Positions 38,599 through 47,727 of a stretch of 64,000 nt of DNA are shown one piece after another. Under the pieces are notes generated by a model, which was given only the letters and a program-made list of their open reading frames with translations, made no database searches and was not told where the DNA came from. The stretch comes from Bradyrhizobium algeriense (GTDB lineage: Bacteria > Pseudomonadota > Alphaproteobacteria > Rhizobiales > Xanthobacteraceae). The position numbers and the translations under genes were made by a program. Location of the stretch: assembly GCF_036924595.1 (NCBI RefSeq), contig NZ_JAZHRV010000001.1, forward strand, positions 8,025,501 through 8,089,500. The letters are read 5' to 3'. Position 1 is the stretch's first letter. Each line of letters starts with the position of its first letter.

Positions 38599-41500
38599 CT
38601 ACTCCGCCGCCACCAGCTGTTGCGCCCGCCACTGGCCGAGCAAAGCGCGCAGCGACGCCGGCTTGACCGGCTTGTTGAGGATCGCGATGTTCTCCTCGCG
38701 CGCGGCCGCCCGCACATTGGGGCTGCGATCTGCGGTAATCAGAATCGCGGGAATGTTTTCGCCGAAGCGGCGGCGGATCTCGCGGATCGCGGCGACGCCG
38801 TTGCCGCGGTCGAGATGGTAGTCGACCAGAAGGCCGGTCACGCTGCTGCCGGAGGATTCGATCGCCGCGATCGCGGCCTCGGGGTCGGTCACCGCGATCA
38901 CCTCGGCATCCCACGCCGTCAGCAGCGTCTTCATGCCGTCGAGGATCGCCGGGTCGTTCTCGATGCAGACGACCAGCGCGCCGCTTATCGGCGTTTTGGA
39001 GAGCGGCGTCGCGCTGGTGACCGCGGCGGTGTGGTCGATCGCCTTGGCGACCGGCACGGTCACCGAAAACACCGAGCCGCCGCTGACATTGGCATCGATC
39101 GCGATCCCGTGGTTGAGCACGCGCGCCAGCCGCTCGACGATCGACAGGCCGAGGCCGAGGCCGCGGGCGATCCGCGCGCCTTGCTCGAGGCGATGGAATT
39201 CCTTGAAGATCTCGCTGCGCTTGGTCACGGGAATGCCGACACCGGTGTCGTAGACCGCGATCTGCAGCGATTGTCCGTGGCGGCGGCAGCCGACCAGCAC
39301 GCGCCCGCGCGGGGTGTATTTGATGGCGTTCGAGATGAAATTCTGCAGCAGCCGGCGCAGCAGCGAGCGGTCGGATTGCACCGGCAGCGAGCAGGGCACG
39401 AAGGTCAGCTCCAGCCCCTTGGCGCGGGCGATCGGCGCGAACTCAATCTCGAGCGAGCGCATCAGGTCGGCCATCTTGAAGCTTGAGATCGAGGTCGTCA
39501 TCGCTCCCGCATCGAGCCGCGAGATGTCCAGTAGCGCGCCGAGGATTTCCTCGATCGCCTCCAGCGAGTCGTCGATGTTCTCCACCAGGCGCGAATCCTC
39601 GCCGCCGTTCTGCCGCTCGACGAGGCTCGTCACATAGAGCCGCGCCGCGTTGAGCGGCTGCAGGATGTCGTGGCTGGCGGCTGCCAGGAATCGCGTTTTC
39701 GAGATGTTGGCGTCCTCGGCGGTGCTCTTGGCTTGCGCCAGTTCGGAATTCAGACGGGTGAGCTCCTCGGTGCGGTCGCGGACACGCTTTTCCAGCGTCG
39801 CATTGGCGCGTTCCAACGCTTCGGCGGCCTCGAAACTCGGCGTGACGTCGGAGAAGGTAACGACGAAGCCACCGCCCGGCATCCGGTTGGAGCGGACCTC
39901 GATCACCATGTGGCGGTCGGGCAGGCGCTCCAGATAGGGCTCGCCCTCGGTGGTGTAGGCATCCAGCCGCCGCTGCAGCAACCCGTCGGGGTCGCTGAAG
40001 TCGGCCGGGCTGACGGCGCCCATGAATTCGAGGATTTCCTGCAAGGGGATGCCGAGCTGAACGAGATGCGGCGGCAGCGCCAGAATTTCACCGAACTGGG
40101 CGTTCGAGCAGATCAACTGCAAATCCGCATCGAACACCGCGATGCCCTGGCGCACATGGTTCAGCGCGGTCTGCAGGATCTCGCGGTTGAAATGCAGCGC
40201 GGCGTGGGAATCGTCGAGCAGCTTCAGCGCGGCCTTGGCGGAGACGGTGCGCTTGCGCAGCAACAGCGACATCACGAGGCGCGAGGAGGCGGCCCCGATC
40301 GAGGAGGCGATCAGGCGTTCGGCGTGTTGCAGCAATTCGAAATCGGCGGGCGCGGCCAGATCGAGATTGCCGGGACGGCCGGCGGCAAAGGCCTCGAAGG
40401 CCTGGGCAGCGCGCTCGGGGCCGAGATATTGCGCCACCGTGGTCTGGATGTCCTGCACGGTAACGGTCGTCCGCCAGCGCCGGAACGTCGGCGCGATCGG
40501 CGTCAGCGTGTTGGGTACGAACAGATCCGCCTGCAGCCGTTCGATCGACGACGGCCGTTGCGCGATCGACATCACGATGTAGGTCAGGATGTTGAGCGAG
40601 AGCGACCAGAGCACGCCGTGCATCAGCGGCGGCAGATCGGCGCCGAACAATGCCCGCGGACGCAGCGCCTCGATGCCGAACGGTCCGTGTTGCAGCAGCA
40701 GCAGGCCGGTGGGATTGCCCTCCAGGAAGCTCGGCAGGAACAGCGTATAGGCCCACACCGCGAAGCCGATCAGCATGCCGGTCATGGCGCCGCGGGCGGT
40801 TCCCTTGCGCCAGAACAGGCCGCCGAAGAAGGCCGGCGCCAGCTGGGCGAGCGCTGCAAACGACAATAGGCCGATCGCCGCCAACTGCGCATTGCCGAGC
40901 GCGCGATAGTAGAAATACGCCATCACCATGATGGCGAAGATCGCAAAGCGCCGGATCCTGAGCAGGAAGTCGCCGAAATCCTTGCTGCCGTCGCGCGTCG
41001 CCGGGCTGCGCTGCAGCACGAGCGGCAAGACGATGTCGTTGGAGACCATGATGGAGAGCGCGACGCACTCCACGATCACCATCGCGGTCGCGGCCGACAG
41101 ACCGCCGACGAAGACAGCAATGCTCAGCAGCGGGGAATCCGCCTCGATCGGCAGCGCCAATACGTACATGTCGCTGTCCACGGCGCCGAACGGGAAGGTG
41201 ACGAGGCCGGCGAGCGCGATCGGAATCACGAACAGGTTGATGGCGATCAGATAGAGCGGAAACAGCCAGCGGGCGCGGCTGACTTCCTCGGGGCTGGAGT
41301 TCTCGACCACGCTGACGTGAAACTGCCGCGGCAGCAGCATGATCGCGCAGAACGACAGCAGCGTCATGGTGAGGAAATTGCCGATCGACGGCACATAGTT
41401 GATGGCGCGCACCGCCTCCGGGGTCTTCATTGCGCGTTCGATCAGCTCGACGGGCGTGAACATCCAGAAGGTGACAAAGGCGCCGGCGGCGAGGAAGGCC

Positions 41501-42108
41501 ACCAGCTTGACGATGGATTCGGTGGCGATCGCCAGCATCAGGCCGTGCTGGTGCTCGGTGGCGTCGGTCTGGCGGGTGCCGAACAGCACCGCGAATGCCG
41601 CCATCGCCAGTGTCACGACCAGCGCGATGTCGCCGATGATCGGCATCGAGGAGAACAGCTTGTCCTCGCTCAGGATCGTTTCCAGCGAGGACGCCACCGC
41701 CTTGAGCTGCAGCGCGATGTAAGGCACCGATCCGAAGATCGCGATGACAGCCACCGTGGCGGCGACAGCCTGGCTCTTGCCGTAGCGCGCCGCGATGAAG
41801 TCGGCGATCGAGGTGATGTTCTGCGACTTGGCGAGCTGGATCACGCGCCGCAATAACGGCGTGCAAAGCCCGATCATCAGGATCGGGCCGACATAGATCG
41901 CGAGGAAGTCGATGCTGGTGCGGGTGGCGAAACCGACCGAGCCGAAGAAGGTCCAGGAAGTGCAGTAGATCGCCAGCGACAGCGGATAGATCAGCATGCC
42001 GGCGCGGCCGCGCTGACCCGGCGACAGCCGGTCGCCATAGCTGGCGACGCCAAACAACAGGCCGATATAGGCGAACGCGGCGGCGATTACGCCCCAGTCG
42101 TGCAGCAT
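38599..42108 (-). CDS. Transporter-fused hybrid sensor histidine kinase, CrbS-like
   Basis: A 1169-residue protein. Residues about 1-520 form a sodium:solute-symporter-like domain with about 13 helices (SNTSWTFFG-type start CTSWTFFGSVGFATRTSIDF, GKSQAVAATVAVIAIFGSVP). Residues about 640-760 are a PAS domain, followed by a coiled coil, HisKA with phospho-acceptor H812 in AAASHDILQPLNAARLY, HATPase_c (NFISNAIKYTPRGRV, DTGVGIP, GLGLGLSIVERLA), and a C-terminal receiver domain with D1096 in LLVDYHLDRGNG. This is the layout of CrbS, which senses acetate or a related solute through its transporter domain in Vibrio and Pseudomonas. CbrA has the same general fold, but the surrounding symporter, regulator and DUF294 genes point to CrbS. 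Minus strand, convergent with the HAD gene. Confidence 0.9.
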   Translation of the reverse strand: MLHDWGVIAAAFAYIGLLFGVASYGDRLSPGQRGRAGMLIYPLSLAIYCTSWTFFGSVGFATRTSIDFLAIYVGPILMIGLCTPLLRRVIQLAKSQNITSIADFIAARYGKSQAVAATVAVIAIFGSVPYIALQLKAVASSLETILSEDKLFSSMPIIGDIALVVTLAMAAFAVLFGTRQTDATEHQHGLMLAIATESIVKLVAFLAAGAFVTFWMFTPVELIERAMKTPEAVRAINYVPSIGNFLTMTLLSFCAIMLLPRQFHVSVVENSSPEEVSRARWLFPLYLIAINLFVIPIALAGLVTFPFGAVDSDMYVLALPIEADSPLLSIAVFVGGLSAATAMVIVECVALSIMVSNDIVLPLVLQRSPATRDGSKDFGDFLLRIRRFAIFAIMVMAYFYYRALGNAQLAAIGLLSFAALAQLAPAFFGGLFWRKGTARGAMTGMLIGFAVWAYTLFLPSFLEGNPTGLLLLQHGPFGIEALRPRALFGADLPPLMHGVLWSLSLNILTYIVMSIAQRPSSIERLQADLFVPNTLTPIAPTFRRWRTTVTVQDIQTTVAQYLGPERAAQAFEAFAAGRPGNLDLAAPADFELLQHAERLIASSIGAASSRLVMSLLLRKRTVSAKAALKLLDDSHAALHFNREILQTALNHVRQGIAVFDADLQLICSNAQFGEILALPPHLVQLGIPLQEILEFMGAVSPADFSDPDGLLQRRLDAYTTEGEPYLERLPDRHMVIEVRSNRMPGGGFVVTFSDVTPSFEAAEALERANATLEKRVRDRTEELTRLNSELAQAKSTAEDANISKTRFLAAASHDILQPLNAARLYVTSLVERQNGGEDSRLVENIDDSLEAIEEILGALLDISRLDAGAMTTSISSFKMADLMRSLEIEFAPIARAKGLELTFVPCSLPVQSDRSLLRRLLQNFISNAIKYTPRGRVLVGCRRHGQSLQIAVYDTGVGIPVTKRSEIFKEFHRLEQGARIARGLGLGLSIVERLARVLNHGIAIDANVSGGSVFSVTVPVAKAIDHTAAVTSATPLSKTPISGALVVCIENDPAILDGMKTLLTAWDAEVIAVTDPEAAIAAIESSGSSVTGLLVDYHLDRGNGVAAIREIRRRFGENIPAILITADRSPNVRAAAREENIAILNKPVKPASLRALLGQWRAQQLVAAE

Positions 42109-42238
42109 CGCTGCTTGTCTCCCTTCCCGGCCTTGGGGCGTTCGAAACCGCCGGGGCCGGAAGAGGCGAGTATAAGCGCTTTGGGCCGGCAGCGCACCGC
42201 GTTACCGGCCCAATTTGCGAAGGTTTGGAGGGGTAGGG

Positions 42239-43471
42239 TTACTCGGCCGCGAGCGATTTCTGCTTCACGGGCAGTCCGAGCCGGTCCCAGACCTGCAGCA
42301 GCGCTTCGGCGAGCCCGTCGATCAGGCCGTCATCGTGGTAGGGCGAGGGCGTGATCCTTAAGCGCTCGGTTCCCTTGGCAACCGTCGGATAGTTGATCGG
42401 CTGGATATAGATGCCGTGCTCCTCCAGCAGCATGTCGGAGGCCTGCTTGCACTTCTCGGGATCGCCGACGAACAGCGGCACGATGTGGGTTTCGTTCGAC
42501 ATCACGGGGAGGCCTGCGGCGTTGAGGATCGCCTTGACCCGGGCGGCGCGGTCCTGGTGGCGCTCGCGCTCCCAGTTCGAGGTCTTGAGGTGGCGGATCG
42601 CGGCCGTTGCGGCCGAACAGATCGCGGGCGGCAGCGCCGTCGTGAAGATGAAGCCCGGTGCGTACGAGCGGACCGCGTCGATGATCTCGGCATTGCCGGC
42701 GATGTAGCCGCCGAGGCAGCCGAAGGCCTTGGCGAGCGTGCCTTCCAGCACGTCGATGCGATGCATGACGCCGTCGCGCTCGGCAATGCCGCCGCCGCGC
42801 GGGCCGTACATGCCGACCGCATGGACCTCGTCTACATAGGTCATGGCGCCGTATTTCTCGGCGAGATCGCAGATCTTTGCGAGCGGGGCTACGTCGCCGT
42901 CCATCGAATACAGGCTCTCGCAGGCGATCAGCTTCGGCCGCTCGGGACCCGCCGCGATCAGCAGCTCTTCGAGATGCGCGAGGTCATTGTGGCGGAAAAT
43001 CTGCCGCTCGCAGCCGGCCTGGCGCACGCCTTCGATCATCGAATTGTGGTTCAGCGCGTCAGACAGAATGAGGCAGTTCGGAATGAGTTTTGCGATCGTC
43101 GAGATGCCGGTCTGGTTCGAAACGTAGCCGGAGGTGAACAGCAGCGAAGCCTGCTTGCCGTGCAGGTCGGCCAGTTCCTGTTCGAGTTGCACCAGCGGAT
43201 GATGGGTGCCCGCGATGTTGCGGGTGCCGCCGGCGCCGGTGCCAACTCTCGTGGCGGTCTCGACCATGGCGCCGACCACCTTCGGGTGCTGGCCCATGCC
43301 GAGATAGTCGTTGGAGCACCAGATCACGACATTGCGCGGGCCTTTTGGCGAGTGCCAGACCGCATGCGGGAAGCGGCCCGCGATCCGTTCGAGGTCGGCG
43401 AAAACGCGGTAGCGCCGCTCGTCATGCAGGCGGTTGAGGGCGGCACTGAAAAATTTACTGTAATCCATCAC
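42239..43471 (-). CDS. hemA: 5-aminolevulinate synthase
   Basis: A PLP enzyme (410 residues, counting the doubled Met at the start) that condenses glycine and succinyl-CoA to 5-aminolevulinate, the first step of heme synthesis by the Shemin route used by alphaproteobacteria. The sequence matches the Bradyrhizobium HemA pattern: [60 protein letters not shown] and the PLP lysine in [15 protein letters not shown]. It is near, but separate from, the CrbS-like gene; co-regulation is not implied. The start may be the second Met (43468). Confidence 0.96.
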   Translation of the reverse strand: MMDYSKFFSAALNRLHDERRYRVFADLERIAGRFPHAVWHSPKGPRNVVIWCSNDYLGMGQHPKVVGAMVETATRVGTGAGGTRNIAGTHHPLVQLEQELADLHGKQASLLFTSGYVSNQTGISTIAKLIPNCLILSDALNHNSMIEGVRQAGCERQIFRHNDLAHLEELLIAAGPERPKLIACESLYSMDGDVAPLAKICDLAEKYGAMTYVDEVHAVGMYGPRGGGIAERDGVMHRIDVLEGTLAKAFGCLGGYIAGNAEIIDAVRSYAPGFIFTTALPPAICSAATAAIRHLKTSNWERERHQDRAARVKAILNAAGLPVMSNETHIVPLFVGDPEKCKQASDMLLEEHGIYIQPINYPTVAKGTERLRITPSPYHDDGLIDGLAEALLQVWDRLGLPVKQKSLAAE

Positions 43472-43614
43472 AAGGACCTGGAACCGGAACCGGCCGGATT
43501 GGCTTCGCGCCTTTTTAGAGCCTTTCCAGCTTTGGTGTCTATGCGAATTCCCACATTTCGGCGCGGCTCCGGGATGCTACCAACGCAGCGCAAATGTTGA
43601 TCGGGATCAAGGCG

Positions 43615-44493
43615 CTAGTTGCGCTTCCTGGTCCTGGGAACGGGTTGCTCTGCAACCGGCGCCAGAGATGCCAGCGTTGCCGCCAGTGCCGCCGCCGCGG
43701 CAGCGGGCCGGTCCCGTTCAAAGATCGCGAATTCGAGGTCCGGAAGGCGCGGCAGGCCCTCCGCGGCGCCGAGGACGCGTAAGCCGCCGACGATGGCGCT
43801 CACCGGCAGCGGTGTAACGGCAAGGCCGGCCAGGCCCGCGGCGCGGACACCGGTCAGGCTGGGGCTAGTGTAGACGATCTCCCAGGAAAGATCGCTGGTG
43901 CGCAGCGCTTGAAGTGCGGCCTCGCGCGACACCGAATGCTCGCGATACAGCGCCAGCGGCAACGGCGCGCCAGCAGCGAATTCAAAGGTGTCTGCGGCGG
44001 TCCACAACAGCGGCTCGCGCCATGCAAGACGTCCGCGTGATGTGCCGAGCGGACGCTTGGCCAGCACCACGTCGAGCCGCCCGGCGTCGAGCTCTCCGAT
44101 CAGTTCGGAACTGACGCCGATCTGCACCTCGAGCTTCACGTGCGGATGCAATTTGGCGAAGCGGCCGAGCGCGGGCGGCAGCGAACCGCTGGCAACTTCC
44201 TCGACCGCGCCCAGGCGTACCATGCCGGATAGTTGCGGGGCGTGGAGGCGACGCCGCGCCGCTTCTTCGAGCTGCAGCAACCGCCGCGCGTCATCCAGCA
44301 GCATCTCGCCGTCGTCGGTCAGCGCGACCGTCCGCGTGGTGCGGCGGAACAGCGGCCGCCTGGTCTCGAGTTCGAGGCGCTTGATCTGCTGGCTTACCGT
44401 CGACTGCGTGAGGTGGAGCTGCTCGGCGGCACGGTGGAAGCCGCCGCAATCGGCGACTGCGACGAAGGTGCGGAGGAGGTCGAATTCGAGCAT
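43615..44493 (-). CDS. LysR-family regulator of the malonate cassette
   Basis: A 292-residue LysR regulator. Helix-turn-helix at residues 1-60: LEFDLLRTFVAVADCGGFHR, AAEQLHLTQSTVSQQIKRLE, then LFRRTTRTVALTDDGEMLL. The effector-binding domain follows and ends in a Pro/Ala-rich tail. It is divergent from the MdcA-like gene with an AT-rich dyad between, so it is very likely the regulator of malonate use, in place of the GntR-type MatR of rhizobial mat operons. The start at 44493 is an ATG; an in-frame TTG at 44520 would add nine residues. Confidence 0.9.
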   Translation of the reverse strand: MLEFDLLRTFVAVADCGGFHRAAEQLHLTQSTVSQQIKRLELETRRPLFRRTTRTVALTDDGEMLLDDARRLLQLEEAARRRLHAPQLSGMVRLGAVEEVASGSLPPALGRFAKLHPHVKLEVQIGVSSELIGELDAGRLDVVLAKRPLGTSRGRLAWREPLLWTAADTFEFAAGAPLPLALYREHSVSREAALQALRTSDLSWEIVYTSPSLTGVRAAGLAGLAVTPLPVSAIVGGLRVLGAAEGLPRLPDLEFAIFERDRPAAAAAALAATLASLAPVAEQPVPRTRKRN

Positions 44494-44604
44494 GGCCAAC
44501 TGATTATGCTTTGCGATCAATCATATTATAAAATATCGTTTCTATAATCAATATCCCGCCCCTACCGTTAGTCATCGGTATCCCGGACCATGGAAGGGCT
44601 CACG
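44494..44604. promoter_or_regulatory. Divergent lysR-mdcA promoter with dyad
   Basis: The gap is AT-rich (44500-44560) in a very GC-rich setting. ATTATA (44525-44530) and TATAAT (44543-44548) form an inverted repeat with 12 bases between, and TGATT (44501-44505) and AATCA (44519-44523) form a second. Spacing and position fit a LysR-type operator with T-N11-A elements. SD GGAAGGG lies at 44592-44598, six bases before the 44605 start. Confidence 0.5.
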
Positions 44605-46305
44605 ATGTCACAACAACCAACCCCGAGATCGACAAACCGCGGCGATCGCTTGCGCAGGGCTCAATCGGTCTGCGGCGACGGAAAAGTCTGTCCGCCCGAT
44701 CGCGCCACGACGCTGCTTGAGGCCGTCATCGAGCCCTTCGACCGCGTCGCGGTCGAAGGGGATAATCAGAAGCAGGCCGATTTTCTCGCTGCCGCACTCG
44801 CCAAGGCCGATCCTGCGCGGCTGCATGATCTTCACATGGTGCAGTCGGTGCTGGCCTTGCCCGATCACCTCGCGGTGTTCGAGCGCGGCATCGCCAGCCG
44901 GCTCGACTTTGCCTTTGCCGGCCCGCAAAGCCGCAAGCTCGCCGAACTGGTCGCGACGGGTTCGCTCAAGATGGGCGCGATCCACACCTATCTCGAACTT
45001 TACGGGCGGATGCTGGTCGACCTGACGCCGCGCGTTGCGCTGATCGTGGCCGACAAGGCCGACCGCGACGGCAACCTCTACACGGGGCCGAATACCGAGG
45101 ACACGCCTGTCATCACCGAGGCGACCGCCTTCCGTGGCGGGATCGTGGTGGCACAGGTCAATGAGATCGTCGATCGCTTGCCGCGGGTCGACATTCCCGG
45201 CGATTGGGTCGACTTCGTCGTCCCGGGCCCAAAGCCATACCTCATCGAGCCGCTGTTCACGCGCGATCCCGCAAAGGTCCGCGACCAGAACATCCTGATG
45301 GCGATGATGGCGATTGCCGCCGTCTATGAGCCCTACGAAGTACAGCGGCTCAATCACGGCATCGGTTACGCCACGGCGGCGATCGAATTGATCCTTCCGA
45401 CCTTCGCCGCGGCGCGTGGATTAAAGGGGAAGGTCGCAAGACACTTCGTGCTCAATCCGCACCCAACGCTGATCCCCGCGATCGAGGCCGGCTTCGTCGA
45501 CAACGTCTATTGCTTCGGCTCCGAGCTCGGCATGGAGCGATACATGTCGGCGCGTGCCGACGTGTTTCCGGTGGGCAGTGACGGCAATTTGCGTTCGAAC
45601 CGCGCGCTGGCCCAGGTCGCCGGGCAATATGCCTGCGACCTCTTCATCGGCGGCACCCTGCAGATCGACGCCGAGGGCAACAGCTCCACGGCGACAAAGG
45701 ACCGGATCACCGGTTTCGGCGGCGCGCCAAATATGGGCGCCGATGCGCGCGGACGGCGGCATGACAGTCCGGCCTGGTTGCGCGCGGGCAGGGAGGCCGG
45801 CGAAACCATCCGCGGGCGCAAGCTTGTGGTGCAGATGGTCCAGACCCGGCAGCCGAATGGCGCGCCGAGCTTTGTCGAACGGCTGGATGCGTTCGACCTG
45901 GCGGCGGCCGCGGGCTTCGCATTGCCGCCGGTGATGATCTACGGCGATGACGTCACCCATGTGATCACCGAGGAAGGCGTCGCAAATCTCCTGCTTTGCC
46001 GCTCAGTGGCGGAACGCGCGGCAGCGCTGCGCGCCATTGCCGGTGACACCGAATTCGGGCGCGCGCGGTCGGCCGAAATGACCGAGGATTTGCGCAGGCG
46101 CGGCATCGTGATGCGACCGTCCGATCTCGGCATCGACGCCACGACGGCAACGCGCGATCTGCTCGCCGCGCAGACGCTCGACGATCTCGTCGCCTGCTCC
46201 GGCGGTCTTTACGCGCCGCCGGCGAAATTCCTTCGGCCGTCAGTCGCGACGCCCGCAACGGCCGACGTCCAGGCGAAGCCGGCGCTCCATTCCGCAGAAG
46301 GATAA
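44605..46305 (+). CDS. mdcA: Malonate decarboxylase alpha subunit-like CoA transferase (MdcA-like)
   Basis: A 566-residue protein of the MdcA family, which in the biotin-independent malonate decarboxylase transfers the acyl carrier protein between acetyl and malonyl forms. Family segments include VCPPDRATTLLEAVIEPFDR, QSVLALPDHLAVFERGIASR and GGAPNMGADARGRRHDSPAW. Other subunits (mdcB, C, D, E, G, H) are absent; instead malonyl-CoA decarboxylase follows after five bases. With that partner MdcA probably makes malonyl-CoA from malonate and acetyl-CoA. Start 44605 is chosen because GGAAGGG lies six bases before it; an in-frame ATG at 44590 would add five residues. Confidence 0.88.
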   Translation: MSQQPTPRSTNRGDRLRRAQSVCGDGKVCPPDRATTLLEAVIEPFDRVAVEGDNQKQADFLAAALAKADPARLHDLHMVQSVLALPDHLAVFERGIASRLDFAFAGPQSRKLAELVATGSLKMGAIHTYLELYGRMLVDLTPRVALIVADKADRDGNLYTGPNTEDTPVITEATAFRGGIVVAQVNEIVDRLPRVDIPGDWVDFVVPGPKPYLIEPLFTRDPAKVRDQNILMAMMAIAAVYEPYEVQRLNHGIGYATAAIELILPTFAAARGLKGKVARHFVLNPHPTLIPAIEAGFVDNVYCFGSELGMERYMSARADVFPVGSDGNLRSNRALAQVAGQYACDLFIGGTLQIDAEGNSSTATKDRITGFGGAPNMGADARGRRHDSPAWLRAGREAGETIRGRKLVVQMVQTRQPNGAPSFVERLDAFDLAAAAGFALPPVMIYGDDVTHVITEEGVANLLLCRSVAERAAALRAIAGDTEFGRARSAEMTEDLRRRGIVMRPSDLGIDATTATRDLLAAQTLDDLVACSGGLYAPPAKFLRPSVATPATADVQAKPALHSAEG

Positions 46306-46310
46306 ACGTC

Positions 46311-47696
46311 ATGAAGAACGCCCGAACCAGCCATTTTCGCGACGTACAATCAGGGTCGTCCTGGCTGGAGCGGCTTCGGATTTCGCTCGGCCTGCGCGGC
46401 AGCGCCGACGCCGGATCGGCGCCCGATGCCATCGCGCCGCTCGATCAGGCGAAGCGGCTCGCGGCAGCCTTGCTGTCCGAACGCGGCGAAGCTTCCGGCG
46501 CGGTGGTTGCGCGCGAACTGCACGACGTCCTGCGGGGCCTCGATGCCGACGATCGCAGTCGTTTCCACCGCCATCTCGCCACCAACTTCCTGCCCGACGC
46601 GGCCGCGTTGCGGGCGGCCGCGCAAGCCTATCTTGCCGGCGCCACGGCCGAGAGCGCGGCGCGGCTGGCGCAAGCAGCCGATCCGCCGCGGCAGGAGCTG
46701 TTGCGGCGAATGAACATGGCAACCGGCGGCACCGGCGCGCTGGTCGCCATGCGCAAGGAGCTGACGGCGCATCTCCGCGACGAGCCGGCCCTGAAGTCGC
46801 TGGACGGCGATCTCAAGCATCTGTTCGCATCCTGGTTCAACCGCGGCTTTCTCGAACTGCGGCGGATCGACTGGCAGTCGCCGGCGGCGCTGCTCGACAA
46901 GCTCATCGCCTATGAGGCGGTGCACGAGATTCAGGGCTGGGATGATCTGCGCCGGCGCCTCGCGCCCGATCGGCGCTGCTTTGCCTTCTTTCATCCGGCA
47001 CTGCCGGGCGAGCCGCTGATCTTTGTTGAAGTCGCGCTGGTGCAGGGGCTCGCCGGAGCGGTGCAGCCGCTGCTGGTCCAGGACGGCGACGACGATGCCG
47101 CGCGGCAGCGGGCGCAGCGCGCGGACACGGCGATCTTTTATTCGATCTCGAACTGCCAGGACGGCCTGCGCGGCGTTTCGTTCGGCAATTTCCTGATCAA
47201 GCAGGTGGTGGAGGAATTAAAGGCCGAGCTGCCGCATTTGACCCGCTTCTCCACCCTGTCGCCGGTGCCGGGCTTTCGACGCTGGCTGACGGGCACGCTG
47301 GCGGATGCGAGCGCGGCCGATGCTGCGGCATTGGCCGAACTCAAGATTGACGGGTGGTGGCGCGACGCGTCGCGGAGCGAGGCGCTGCGTCCCTGGCTGA
47401 TGCACCATTGTGCGGCCTATCTGACGCGACCCGTCGCATCGAAGCCGCCGATCGATCCGGTCGCGCGCTTCCATCTCGGCAATGGCGCGCGGCTGGAGCG
47501 CATCAACTGGCTCGGCAATGCCGCGCCGCGCGGCATCGAGGAATCCTTCGGCATCATGGTCAATTACCTCTACGACCCCGGCACGATCGAGGCCAACCAC
47601 GAGACCTTCGCCCATGACGGGACGGTGGTGCGGTCGCCTGACGTCGACGCGCTGATCATGGCCCGGCAACGCCGCGAAGCGTCCGCTCTCAACTAG
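46311..47696 (+). CDS. matA: Malonyl-CoA decarboxylase
   Basis: A 461-residue malonyl-CoA decarboxylase, converting malonyl-CoA to acetyl-CoA and CO2. Residues about 75-190 form the helical N-domain. The catalytic domain has VHEIQGWDDLRRRLAPDRRC, FFHPALPGEPLIFVEVALVQ, SISNCQDGLRGVSFGNFLIK (the Ser corresponds to the catalytic Ser of the human enzyme) and ARFHLGNGARLERINWLGNA (catalytic His). FSTLSPVPGFRRWLTG is also a family signature. Five bases separate it from the MdcA-like gene. A membrane malonate transporter gene is not seen next to it. Confidence 0.94.
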   Translation: MKNARTSHFRDVQSGSSWLERLRISLGLRGSADAGSAPDAIAPLDQAKRLAAALLSERGEASGAVVARELHDVLRGLDADDRSRFHRHLATNFLPDAAALRAAAQAYLAGATAESAARLAQAADPPRQELLRRMNMATGGTGALVAMRKELTAHLRDEPALKSLDGDLKHLFASWFNRGFLELRRIDWQSPAALLDKLIAYEAVHEIQGWDDLRRRLAPDRRCFAFFHPALPGEPLIFVEVALVQGLAGAVQPLLVQDGDDDAARQRAQRADTAIFYSISNCQDGLRGVSFGNFLIKQVVEELKAELPHLTRFSTLSPVPGFRRWLTGTLADASAADAAALAELKIDGWWRDASRSEALRPWLMHHCAAYLTRPVASKPPIDPVARFHLGNGARLERINWLGNAAPRGIEESFGIMVNYLYDPGTIEANHETFAHDGTVVRSPDVDALIMARQRREASALN

Positions 47697-47727
47697 CTAC
47701 CCAAGGCGGCAGCGCAGGCCGGGCCGT

